Origin: Polaromonas sp. CF318
Lineage (GTDB): Bacteria; Pseudomonadota; Gammaproteobacteria; Burkholderiales; Burkholderiaceae_C
Length of the DNA: 46,504 bases
NCBI RefSeq assembly: GCF_000282655.1
Contig: NZ_AKIV01000092.1
Span: 1 to 46,504, forward strand
Direction of reading: 5' to 3'
Position numbers and translations under genes: made by a program. Positions within the stretch are counted from its first letter, which is position 1. Each line of letters starts with the position of its first letter. The notes below the pieces were generated by a model. That model worked only from the letters and a program-made list of their open reading frames with translations, was not told where the DNA came from and made no database searches. This document shows, piece by piece, positions 21,113-28,216 of the stretch.

Positions 21113-21490
21113 ATGCAAGGCCTACACCTGACCGCCGACCTTTACAAATGCCGCTGCGATCCCGCCTGGCTCACCGACGCCGCCCGCCTGGGCGACTGGT
21201 GCGTGCAGGCCGTGCAGGCCACCGGCCTGCAGGCCGTCAACCAGCTGTTCCACACCTTCCCCGACACCGAACACGGCCCGGGCGGCATCACGGCCACGGT
21301 GCTGCTGGCCGAATCGCATGTCTGCGTGCACACCTGGCCCGAACAAAAAGCCGTAACGCTGGACGTGTACGTCTGCAATTTCGGCGGCGACCACTCGGCC
21401 CGGGCGCGCAGCCTGATGGACGCGCTGGTGCGGCGTTTCAACCCGGAATGGACCGAGCAGCGCTCGCTGGACCGGGGAGATACACAGTAA
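21113..21490 (+). CDS. speD: S-adenosylmethionine decarboxylase proenzyme, short class
   Basis: A 125-residue pyruvoyl enzyme giving decarboxylated AdoMet, the aminopropyl donor for spermidine. The self-cleavage site [12 protein letters not shown] places the pyruvoyl-forming serine at residue 68, with the processing histidine at 73 and the proton-donor cysteine at 88 (DVYVCNFG), matching the short (Bacillus/Thermotoga-like) class. Divergent from tkt with 120 bp between; the next gene is convergent with a six-base gap. The membrane spermidine synthase gene lies 4.7 kb downstream on the other strand. Some SpeD relatives are now known to decarboxylate ornithine or arginine instead, which cannot be excluded here. 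Confidence 0.93.
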   Translation: MQGLHLTADLYKCRCDPAWLTDAARLGDWCVQAVQATGLQAVNQLFHTFPDTEHGPGGITATVLLAESHVCVHTWPEQKAVTLDVYVCNFGGDHSARARSLMDALVRRFNPEWTEQRSLDRGDTQ

Positions 21491-21496
21491 GCCGGT

Positions 21497-22282
21497 TCAC
21501 CAGCTTTCGCGCACGGTCGCCAGAAACAGCGCATTGAGCGAGGGCAGCACGGGCCGCAGGTCGTCGGGTGTTGGAATCGCCGCATCCAGCCTGGCGAGTT
21601 CAGCCTCAATAAAGGCGTTCACCCGCGGATACGGCGCCGACAGGCCCAGTTCGGGCGCGCCGCGTTTTTGTTCAAGCATGTCGGCAATGTCGGCGAGCAG
21701 CGCCGTTTCACCGTCAATCAGGTGCAGCAGGCGGGCGAATTCGAGTGGCGCGGCCGTGCCGTAGCGCTCCAGCCAGCGCACCGCGAGCAGCGGCCGCAAC
21801 ACATAAAAATACTTCTTGAGCCGCACCATCTCGCCCTGAAGGTGCTCGCGGTAGTTGCCTTTTGCCGAGCTGCGGTAGTGGTGGATGCCCCGTTCGCACG
21901 AGTAGACCCGCGGCAACAGCCGCCGCGCCTCTTCGGCGAAAGCGCCGTTTTCGATGTATTTGATCGGCGACTGGATCCATTCCACAAAGCCGGGATTTGA
22001 CTTCCAGAACAGGCGCAATGCCTTGCGCAGGTCCCAGCCGTTGAGGTCTATGTCGTCGACGATGGGGTACTCGATCACGTCGCGGCGGTCCTCAAGGTCC
22101 AGTGAGAGGTAGTCGTCGGCCGGCCGTGCATAGATGAAACGCACGTCGAAGTCGCTGTTCGGCGAGGCAAAACCCCAGGCGCGGCTGCCGGACTCTATCG
22201 CCATCAGGATGCGCACACCGTGCTCGCGTTCGGTCGCCGCGAGGCGGTTCATGATTTCAGCGTGGATCTCGGGAGGAATCAT
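21497..22282 (-). CDS. nucleotidyltransferase-fold protein (RlaP/YcgL-like)
   Basis: A 261-residue protein of the DNA polymerase beta-like nucleotidyltransferase superfamily, in the branch associated with predicted nucleotidyltransferases and RNA-ligase-linked RlaP. The active-site pattern GSRAWGFASPNSDFDVRFIY holds the GS and the two Asp of SDFD expected for metal binding; a further Asp appears in DDIDLNGWDLRKALRLF. The C-terminal half is helical (LQGEMVRLKKYFYVLRPLLA). Start set at the Met at 22282; a frame extension to 22321 is possible and no ribosome site decides. Target RNA, DNA or protein unknown. Convergent with speD, divergent from murU. Confidence 0.85.
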   Translation of the reverse strand: MIPPEIHAEIMNRLAATEREHGVRILMAIESGSRAWGFASPNSDFDVRFIYARPADDYLSLDLEDRRDVIEYPIVDDIDLNGWDLRKALRLFWKSNPGFVEWIQSPIKYIENGAFAEEARRLLPRVYSCERGIHHYRSSAKGNYREHLQGEMVRLKKYFYVLRPLLAVRWLERYGTAAPLEFARLLHLIDGETALLADIADMLEQKRGAPELGLSAPYPRVNAFIEAELARLDAAIPTPDDLRPVLPSLNALFLATVRESW

Positions 22283-22346
22283 GCTCAGGCTTTCAGGTTT
22301 CGGTGGCCCTGCATTCTGCATGAGCGGCTCCCGTTAAACTGCCGCC

Positions 22347-23078
22347 ATGCCCTCTGCACCCATCAAAGCCATGATCATGGCCGCCGGCCGCGGCGAGCGC
22401 ATGCGCCCGCTGACCGACAACACGCCCAAGCCTCTGCTCAAGGTGCGCGGCAAGCCGCTGATTGACTGGCATGCCGAGGCATTGGCACGCGGCGGCTTCA
22501 CCGACCTGGTGGTCAACACCGCCTGGCTCGGCGAACAGATTGAGAACCACTTCGGGCAGCAAAGCCAAACGCCGCCGTCGATAGCCTATTCGCGCGAAGG
22601 CCTGGATTTCGGCGGCGCACTGGAAACCGCGGGCGGCATCGCGCGCGCGCTGCCGCTGCTGGGCGATGTGTTCTGGCTGCTGGCCGGCGACGTGTTTGTG
22701 CCGGGCTTTGAATTCACGCAGGCCGCGGTGGACCGCTTTGCCGCCGGCGGCAAGCTGGCGCACCTGTGGCTGGTGCCCAACCCGGCCCATAACCCCAAAG
22801 GCGATTTCGGCCTGGGCGCTGACGGCCTGGCGCTGAACCTGCCCAAGGACAGCGCTGAGCCCAGGTTCACCTACAGCACCATAGGCCTGTACCGCCGCGA
22901 ACTGTTTGAGGCCATGCCTTTCGGCAACCCGCAGGGCCTGAAAGCCCCACTGGCGCCGCTGCTGCGCGCGGCGATGGACAATGGCCGGGTCAGCGCCCAG
23001 CTGTACCCCGGGCCCTGGACCGACGTGGGCACACCGGCCCGGCTGGACGAGCTGAACCAGGCGAGCACCACATACTGA
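22347..23078 (+). CDS. murU: N-acetylmuramate alpha-1-phosphate uridylyltransferase
   Basis: A 243-residue sugar-1-phosphate nucleotidyltransferase. The N-terminal signature KAMIMAAGRGERMRPLTDNT followed by PKPLLKVRGKPLIDWH is characteristic of MurU, which makes UDP-MurNAc in the peptidoglycan recycling route that bypasses fosfomycin-sensitive de novo synthesis. LLAGDVFV supplies the metal-binding Asp and PWTDVGTPARLDELN the conserved C-terminal region. No AmgK kinase gene is adjacent, so the other half of the pathway must lie elsewhere. Followed by pepP after 31 bp, a pairing usual in this family of bacteria. Confidence 0.9.
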   Translation: MPSAPIKAMIMAAGRGERMRPLTDNTPKPLLKVRGKPLIDWHAEALARGGFTDLVVNTAWLGEQIENHFGQQSQTPPSIAYSREGLDFGGALETAGGIARALPLLGDVFWLLAGDVFVPGFEFTQAAVDRFAAGGKLAHLWLVPNPAHNPKGDFGLGADGLALNLPKDSAEPRFTYSTIGLYRRELFEAMPFGNPQGLKAPLAPLLRAAMDNGRVSAQLYPGPWTDVGTPARLDELNQASTTY

Positions 23079-23109
23079 GCAACAACCAACCCCAAAAGCG
23101 CAGCGCACC

Positions 23110-24501
23110 ATGAGCACCACCACGATTTACCAGAAACGCCGTGCCGCCGTGGCCCGCGCGCTCAAAGCAGCCGGCGGAGGCATCGCCCTGCTGCCCACCG
23201 CGCGCGAATACCCGCGCAACCGCGACACCGACTTTCCGTACCGGCACGACAGCTATTTCTATTACCTGACAGGCTTTGATGAGCCTGAAAGCTGGCTGGT
23301 GATAGACGCCAGCGGCAAGACCACGCTGTTTTGCCGCCCCAAGGACCTGGAGCGCGAGATCTGGGACGGCATACGCCTGGGCCCCAAGGCTGCGCCGGGC
23401 CGGCTGGGTGTGGACGCGGCCTTCAGCACCGAGGCGCTGGACACGCAGATGCCGGCCCTGCTGGCCAACAGGAAGTCGGTATGGTTCCCGTTTGCGACGC
23501 ACGAGGGCCTGGATTCGCGCGTGGACGGCTGGCTGGACAAGGTACGCGCCCGCGTGCGCCTGGGCGACGAATGCCCGCAAAGCCACAACGACCTGTGCGG
23601 CGTGCTCGACGAGATGCGCCTCTTCAAGGACGGCCACGAGATCGCCATCCTGCGCCGCGCCGGAAAAATTTCAGCGGGCGCGCATGTGCGGGCCATGCAG
23701 ACCTCCGCGGCCATGCTGCGCAATCCCGTCAAGGGCGGCCTGCGCGAATACCACCTGGAGGCCGAGCTGCTGCACGAGTTCCGCCGCCACGGCTCGCAGT
23801 TCCCTGCCTACACCAGCATCGTGGCGGCAGGCGCCAATGCCTGCGTGCTGCACTACCGCGCCGGCGACGCCGAACTGAAGGCCGGCGAGCTGTGCCTGAT
23901 AGACGCCGGCTGCGAACTCGACGGCTACGCCAGCGACATCACACGCACCTTCCCGGCGGGCGGCACATTCACGCCGGCCCAGCGCAGGCTGTACGACATC
24001 GTGGTGCAAGCGCAATACGCCGCGGTCAAGGCCACCAAACCCGGCAAGCGATTCAACGACCCGCACGAGGCCGCGCTGCGCGTGCTGGCCCAGGGCATGC
24101 TCGACACCGGCCTGCTGGCCAAGGCCAAACACGGCAAGGTCGACGACGTGCTCGAGTCCGGCGCGTACCGCCAGTTTTACATGCACCGCACCAGCCACTG
24201 GATGGGCATGGACGTGCACGACTGCGGCGACTACACCGAACCCGGCAGCAAACCCCGCCCCGACAAGGACGCCATGGGCCAGCCCATCATGCGCAAGCCT
24301 TCGCGCATCCTGCGGCCCGGCATGGTGATGACGATAGAGCCCGGCCTCTATGTTCGCCCCGGGAAGAATGTTCCCAAGGAGTTCTGGAATATTGGTATCC
24401 GGATTGAAGACGACGCGCTGGTCACGGCCAAGGGGTGTGAGTTGATGACGCGGGGCGTGCCTGTGGATGGGGATGAGATTGAGCGTTTGATGGTCGGTTG
24501 A
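23110..24501 (+). CDS. pepP: Xaa-Pro aminopeptidase (aminopeptidase P)
   Basis: A 463-residue cytoplasmic metallopeptidase removing N-terminal residues before proline. The N-terminal creatinase-like domain (YQKRRAAVARALKAAGGGIA and FPYRHDSYFYYLTGFDEPES) is followed by a pita-bread domain with the dinuclear metal ligands Asp265 and Asp276 (LIDAGCELDGYASDITRTFP), the His in HRTSHWMGMDVHD, and the Glu residues in TIEPGLYV and IGIRIEDDALV. Length equals that of E. coli PepP. Cotranscribed with murU by spacing. It ends facing the amine-oxidase-like gene, with a strong hairpin between. Confidence 0.96.
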   Translation: MSTTTIYQKRRAAVARALKAAGGGIALLPTAREYPRNRDTDFPYRHDSYFYYLTGFDEPESWLVIDASGKTTLFCRPKDLEREIWDGIRLGPKAAPGRLGVDAAFSTEALDTQMPALLANRKSVWFPFATHEGLDSRVDGWLDKVRARVRLGDECPQSHNDLCGVLDEMRLFKDGHEIAILRRAGKISAGAHVRAMQTSAAMLRNPVKGGLREYHLEAELLHEFRRHGSQFPAYTSIVAAGANACVLHYRAGDAELKAGELCLIDAGCELDGYASDITRTFPAGGTFTPAQRRLYDIVVQAQYAAVKATKPGKRFNDPHEAALRVLAQGMLDTGLLAKAKHGKVDDVLESGAYRQFYMHRTSHWMGMDVHDCGDYTEPGSKPRPDKDAMGQPIMRKPSRILRPGMVMTIEPGLYVRPGKNVPKEFWNIGIRIEDDALVTAKGCELMTRGVPVDGDEIERLMVG

Positions 24502-24546
24502 CGCCGACCGGGTCTTGTGCCGGCGGTGCGCTCCTTGTTGAGTGCT

Positions 24547-24571
24547 GCTGGCCGGGGGTTGCCCGGCCAGC
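24547..24571. terminator. strong hairpin between convergent genes
   Basis: A perfect ten-pair stem (24547-24556 with 24562-24571) with a five-base loop, between pepP and the convergent FAD enzyme gene. No T tract on either side, so intrinsic termination is uncertain, but the position suits a transcript end. Confidence 0.4.
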
Positions 24572-24604
24572 CGTCCTCAGCAGAGGGCACAACGCCGGAG
24601 CACC

Positions 24605-26224
24605 TCAAGCCAGAACCAAAGCCCGACCCCTCCGGTGCCCCTGCGTAAAAGCCTCCTCAAACACCGAATACCCCGACAAGTCACTGTGCGCAAAATGCAG
24701 CCGCCGCCAGGGCAATGGCAAAGCCCCCTGCAACGCCCGCAGCGCCGCGCTGCTGCGCACACCCGGCACCGGTGTACTCATCGCATGCCCATACCGCATG
24801 ACTTCCAAGCGCGTGACCTTGCCGCGCAGGTCGGGATGCGGCACCGAGAGTTCGGCCAGCACGCTGTCGCGCCAGTGCGTCCAGGGCCGCTCGTACAAGG
24901 TTTTGCGGCCGGCCGCGCCTATGCCAAAAGCGCGGTAATAGGTGAGCACCGTGGCGCCGGGCACGGCCTGCAGGCTCTGGTGCGTGGCGTCGACGTAGCC
25001 CAGGCCGGGGTTGTCGCCATAGACCACGTTGTCCCAGCTGGGCGCGGCGCCCGGCCTGTCGTGCAGGGCTGAAGCGATGTGCAGGTTGGCGACCAGCCAG
25101 GGCGCGTAATGCAGCTGGCCGGCGGCCTCGCGCAGCGCGGGCGGCGGGTTTTCGACGACACGCGCGGCCACAAAAAGTGGCAGGGCCAGGATGCAGTGTT
25201 CGGCCTGCCAGCGTTCCACCGATTGCGTGGCCGCATTGAAAGCGTCGACCTCCACACCGTGCCGGCCCGCAGCGATGCGGATCACGATGCGGCCTATGTG
25301 CAGGCGCTCACCCAGCGGCGCGGCCAGTTGCCGGGTCAGCCAGCCGTTGCCCTCGGGCCAGGTCAGCACGCCGGCATCGCGTTCGGCTGAAGGCGGATCG
25401 CCGGGCGCCTGGAAGCCATGGCGGCTCGCGAAGTAGTGGATGCCGGCCCAGGCCGAGACCGTGTCCAGGCCCGCGCCGTAATCGTCGCGGCAGCAGTAGT
25501 CCAGGTACCAGCGCAGCGGCGCGCGTGTGAGCTGGTGCTGGTCCAGCCAGGCTTCAAAGGTCAAGGCATCGAGCGCGCGGTGTTGCGGCGCCGGTGCGCT
25601 CGCTGTCAGCGGAATCGAAAAAGGGGCGGCGGCCGAAGCTTGCTGCACCAGCCTTGCAAAACGCTGGTAATCGGCCAACAGGGCGGCGTCCATGTCCGGC
25701 AGGGGCAGCAGGCCCTCTTGCCATTGGCCATGGATGAAAAGGCGCTCCTGCGGGCTGTGGCACAGGTGGCGCTCGTCATACTCCCAGCGTCCGGCCACGC
25801 GCCGGCGCAGTGACAGCTCTTCCAGCAGGTCCTGCACGTCGCGCGCGGCGTCGCCGGGCACCGGCAGGTAGTGCGCGCCCAGCGGGCAGGGCAGGCCGCC
25901 GACCACGCCGCCGCGGCTGTTGCCGCCGGCGCTGTCCTCGAGCTCCAGCATCGCAAAATCGTCCATGCCGCGCAGGCGCAGCGCGCGTGCCGCCGCGAGG
26001 CCGGCGACACCGCCGCCGGCAATCAGCACACGGGTGCGCCGGGTGGCGGAGGGAGCGGGCCAGGCGCGGTCTTTGCCGGGCTCGCCGGGCCGCAGCAGGT
26101 GGCCGCGTTCATGGTTCGCGCCCAGGAAGCCGCCTTCGATCTGCCGGGCCTCCTGGCAGCCCAGCAGCGGCAACGCGGAGGCCGCCAGAAAGTCACGGCG
26201 CTTCAACGCAGCACCTTGCCCCAT
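24605..26224 (-). CDS. FAD-dependent amine-oxidase-like enzyme, Tat lipoprotein
   Basis: A 539-residue FAD oxidoreductase of the monoamine/polyamine oxidase fold. The N-terminus combines a twin-arginine motif (KRRDFLAASALPLLGC) with a lipobox (Cys23), so it is probably exported folded with FAD and lipid-anchored. The Rossmann motif VLIAGGGVAGLAAARALRLR is at about residue 65, with GGNSRGG soon after and the closing flavin segment LHFAHSDLSGYSVFEEAFTQ. It overlaps the 3' end of the membrane spermidine synthase gene by 22 bases, which suggests coupling and a polyamine-related substrate (inference). Final gene of a five-gene minus-strand set; the substrate is not shown by sequence. Confidence 0.85.
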   Translation of the reverse strand: MGQGAALKRRDFLAASALPLLGCQEARQIEGGFLGANHERGHLLRPGEPGKDRAWPAPSATRRTRVLIAGGGVAGLAAARALRLRGMDDFAMLELEDSAGGNSRGGVVGGLPCPLGAHYLPVPGDAARDVQDLLEELSLRRRVAGRWEYDERHLCHSPQERLFIHGQWQEGLLPLPDMDAALLADYQRFARLVQQASAAAPFSIPLTASAPAPQHRALDALTFEAWLDQHQLTRAPLRWYLDYCCRDDYGAGLDTVSAWAGIHYFASRHGFQAPGDPPSAERDAGVLTWPEGNGWLTRQLAAPLGERLHIGRIVIRIAAGRHGVEVDAFNAATQSVERWQAEHCILALPLFVAARVVENPPPALREAAGQLHYAPWLVANLHIASALHDRPGAAPSWDNVVYGDNPGLGYVDATHQSLQAVPGATVLTYYRAFGIGAAGRKTLYERPWTHWRDSVLAELSVPHPDLRGKVTRLEVMRYGHAMSTPVPGVRSSAALRALQGALPLPWRRLHFAHSDLSGYSVFEEAFTQGHRRGRALVLA

Positions 26225-27750
26225 TCCTGCTCGTAGCTGTGCACCAGCTCCTGGTTGGACAGCCGGTTGACGGGCGCCGGCACACGGGCCATGTCGAGCG
26301 GAAAATCAAACAGTAGCGGCAGGGTTTGCGCATCCAGGAAACGCAGGCCGGCGGGCAGGGCGCCGGTTTGCGTCACGGGGCTGAAGGGCCGGCGGCTCGC
26401 CACCACAAACCCCCATTCGCCAAAACTGGGCACATTGGCATGGTAGGGCGCGGTCTTCAGGCCTACGGACTCCAGCGTGGCCACCACCGTCCAGTAGCTG
26501 CGGCGCGCCACCAGCGGCGAGGTGGTCTGGATCACGGCATAGCCGCTGGCCGACAAATGCCGGTCCAGCAGCGCGTAAAACGAGTTGGTGTAGAGCTTGC
26601 CGATGGAAAAATTGGTGGGGTCCGGGAAGTCGACCACGATGATGTCGAACATGTCCGCGCTTTTGTCCAGCCACTGAAAAGCGTCGGCGTTCACCACATG
26701 CACCTTGGGCGAGAGCAGCGCCTCGCCGTTCAGGCGCTTCAAGGCCGGCTGCCGGCTGAAGAGATCCGTCATGGCCGGGTCCAGCTCGACCAGCGTGACG
26801 CTCTCCACCCCGGGGTACTTGAGGATCTCGCGCACCGCCATGCCGTCGCCGCCGCCCAGCACGGCGACTTTTTTGGGCGCGCCGTGCGCGCTCATCACCG
26901 GGTGCACCAGCGCCTCGTGGTAGCGGTATTCGTCGCGCTCGGCGAACTGCAGGTTGCCGTTGAGGAACAGCCTGTGGCCGCCACGGCCGTTGGTCACCAC
27001 GATGCGCTGGTAAGGCGTGGTGGCGGTGAAGACCACGCGGTCCTGGTAGAAATGGTCTTCGGCCAGCGAGGTGATCTGGTTGGCGCCCGCAAAGCCGGCG
27101 GCCAGCGCGCACAGGACGGCGAAGCAGGCGAGTGCATGCGACCTGACATGCCGCAGCTCGGCGCGAAACAGCCACAGCGCCCACAGCGCGACAGCCGCAT
27201 TCATGAGGCCGAACAGCAGGCCAGTGCGTATCAGGCCCAGCTGCGGCACCAGCACCAGCGGAAAGGCCAGCGACACGGCCAGCGCGCCCAGGTAGTCAAA
27301 GGTCAGCACCTGCGAGACCAGCTCCTTGAGCGCCACGTTGCGCCGCAGTATGCGCATGACCAGCGGGATCTCCAGCCCCACCAGCGTGCCCACCAGCAGC
27401 ACCAGGGCATACAGCAGAAAGCGGAAAGCGCCTGGGACATAGGCATTCGCCAGAAACAACAGGGCCGGCAAGGCGCCGCCCACCAGCGCCACCATCAACT
27501 CAATGCGCAAAAAATGGGCAGGCAGCTGCCGCTCGAAAAACCGCGACAGCCAGGAGCCAATACCCATGGCGAACAGGTAACTGCCGATGATGGTGGAGAA
27601 CTGCAGCACCGAATCACCGAGCAGGTAAGAAGCCAAAGCCCCCGCCGCCAGCTCATACACCAGCCCGCATGCCGCCACGACAAAGACGCTGGCCAGCAAC
27701 GCGACCTCGAGAGGGCGCGGGGTGGGGGGAGGGGAGGATTCAGTGCTCAA
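26203..27750 (-). CDS. speE: membrane-embedded polyamine aminopropyltransferase (spermidine synthase)
   Basis: A 515-residue fusion of about seven membrane segments (residues 14-226) to a spermidine-synthase domain. The catalytic half shows DEYRYHEALVHPVM (conserved Tyr-His-Glu), the dcAdoMet-binding VAVLGGGDGMAVREIL, VELDP, and VVDFPDP in place of the usual D-S-S-D-P with both aspartates kept. This matches the membrane-associated SpeE class rather than the 280-residue soluble enzyme. Expected reaction: transfer of aminopropyl from decarboxylated AdoMet to a diamine; the acceptor could be unusual. Preceded by DUF350, DUF4178 and SPFH genes and overlapping an FAD enzyme gene, so it probably acts at the membrane. 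Confidence 0.9.
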   Translation of the reverse strand: MSTESSPPPTPRPLEVALLASVFVVAACGLVYELAAGALASYLLGDSVLQFSTIIGSYLFAMGIGSWLSRFFERQLPAHFLRIELMVALVGGALPALLFLANAYVPGAFRFLLYALVLLVGTLVGLEIPLVMRILRRNVALKELVSQVLTFDYLGALAVSLAFPLVLVPQLGLIRTGLLFGLMNAAVALWALWLFRAELRHVRSHALACFAVLCALAAGFAGANQITSLAEDHFYQDRVVFTATTPYQRIVVTNGRGGHRLFLNGNLQFAERDEYRYHEALVHPVMSAHGAPKKVAVLGGGDGMAVREILKYPGVESVTLVELDPAMTDLFSRQPALKRLNGEALLSPKVHVVNADAFQWLDKSADMFDIIVVDFPDPTNFSIGKLYTNSFYALLDRHLSASGYAVIQTTSPLVARRSYWTVVATLESVGLKTAPYHANVPSFGEWGFVVASRRPFSPVTQTGALPAGLRFLDAQTLPLLFDFPLDMARVPAPVNRLSNQELVHSYEQEWGKVLR

Positions 27751-27931
27751 GGGAAGAAAGGGATGTGCGAAGGTGCGATGCGAAGCGAGCCGGTATCACG
27801 ACGGCCCCAAGGGCGTAGCGAGCGAGCTGCGGGCAAGGCGGACGGCGCGCAGGAACCGGAATGTACCTGTGGGTACATGAGGATTCCGAGCACCGGCCAA
27901 CGCCGCCCCCAGTTCGCGCAGTAGCCGGGAA
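27751..27931. other. structured 181-bp spacer inside the operon
   Basis: No gene. It contains a hairpin, ATGTACC-TGTG-GGTACAT (27861-27878), with partly complementary flanks (CCGGA to the left, TTCCG to the right), and a stretch rich in GCGAG repeats (27811-27830). It looks like an intergenic repeat or an RNA structure between the DUF350 and spermidine synthase genes. I recall similar sequence in related genomes but cannot check. Confidence 0.4.
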
Positions 27932-28153
27932 TTACCCGTGGATGGCGGCGGCTACTATTACGCAGATGCCTAGCGCCATTGCGGCGACAACCAGCGCCAG
28001 CGCCACATTCTGCTTCTCGACAATCTCCAGCCACAGGTCATAGGGCGTCATCTTGTCGATGATGACAAAACTGAGCCAGAAGATGATCACGCCTATCAGC
28101 GCGAACAGGATAGAGCCGAGGAAGGCCGCGGGTTTAAGCCATTCAAGTCCCAT
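27932..28153 (-). CDS. DUF350 (YjfL-like) small membrane protein
   Basis: A 73-residue inner-membrane protein with two hydrophobic helices: FLGSILFALIGVIIFWLSFV and ALALVVAAMALGICVIVAAA, joined by the polar IIDKMTPYDLWLEIVEKQN that is characteristic of DUF350. It represents a single repeat, where YjfL has two. Function unknown; DUF350 genes recur beside SpeE-like, DUF4178 and PspA-like genes in several phyla. Located 63 bp after the DUF4178 gene and read in the same direction. A TGG-AGACC purine-poor leader gives only a moderate ribosome site. Confidence 0.88.
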   Translation of the reverse strand: MGLEWLKPAAFLGSILFALIGVIIFWLSFVIIDKMTPYDLWLEIVEKQNVALALVVAAMALGICVIVAAAIHG

Positions 28154-28216
28154 GATGGTCTCCAGAAAAGGTCTGCCAGCTTGCGCAGAAGGTGAAGAAG
28201 CAAAAAGAGGCGGCCT

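Noticed and set aside
27747..28034. A 95-residue minus-strand frame over the structured spacer
   Set aside because: It overlaps the DUF350 gene in another frame, has no ribosome site and a composition typical of non-coding reading.
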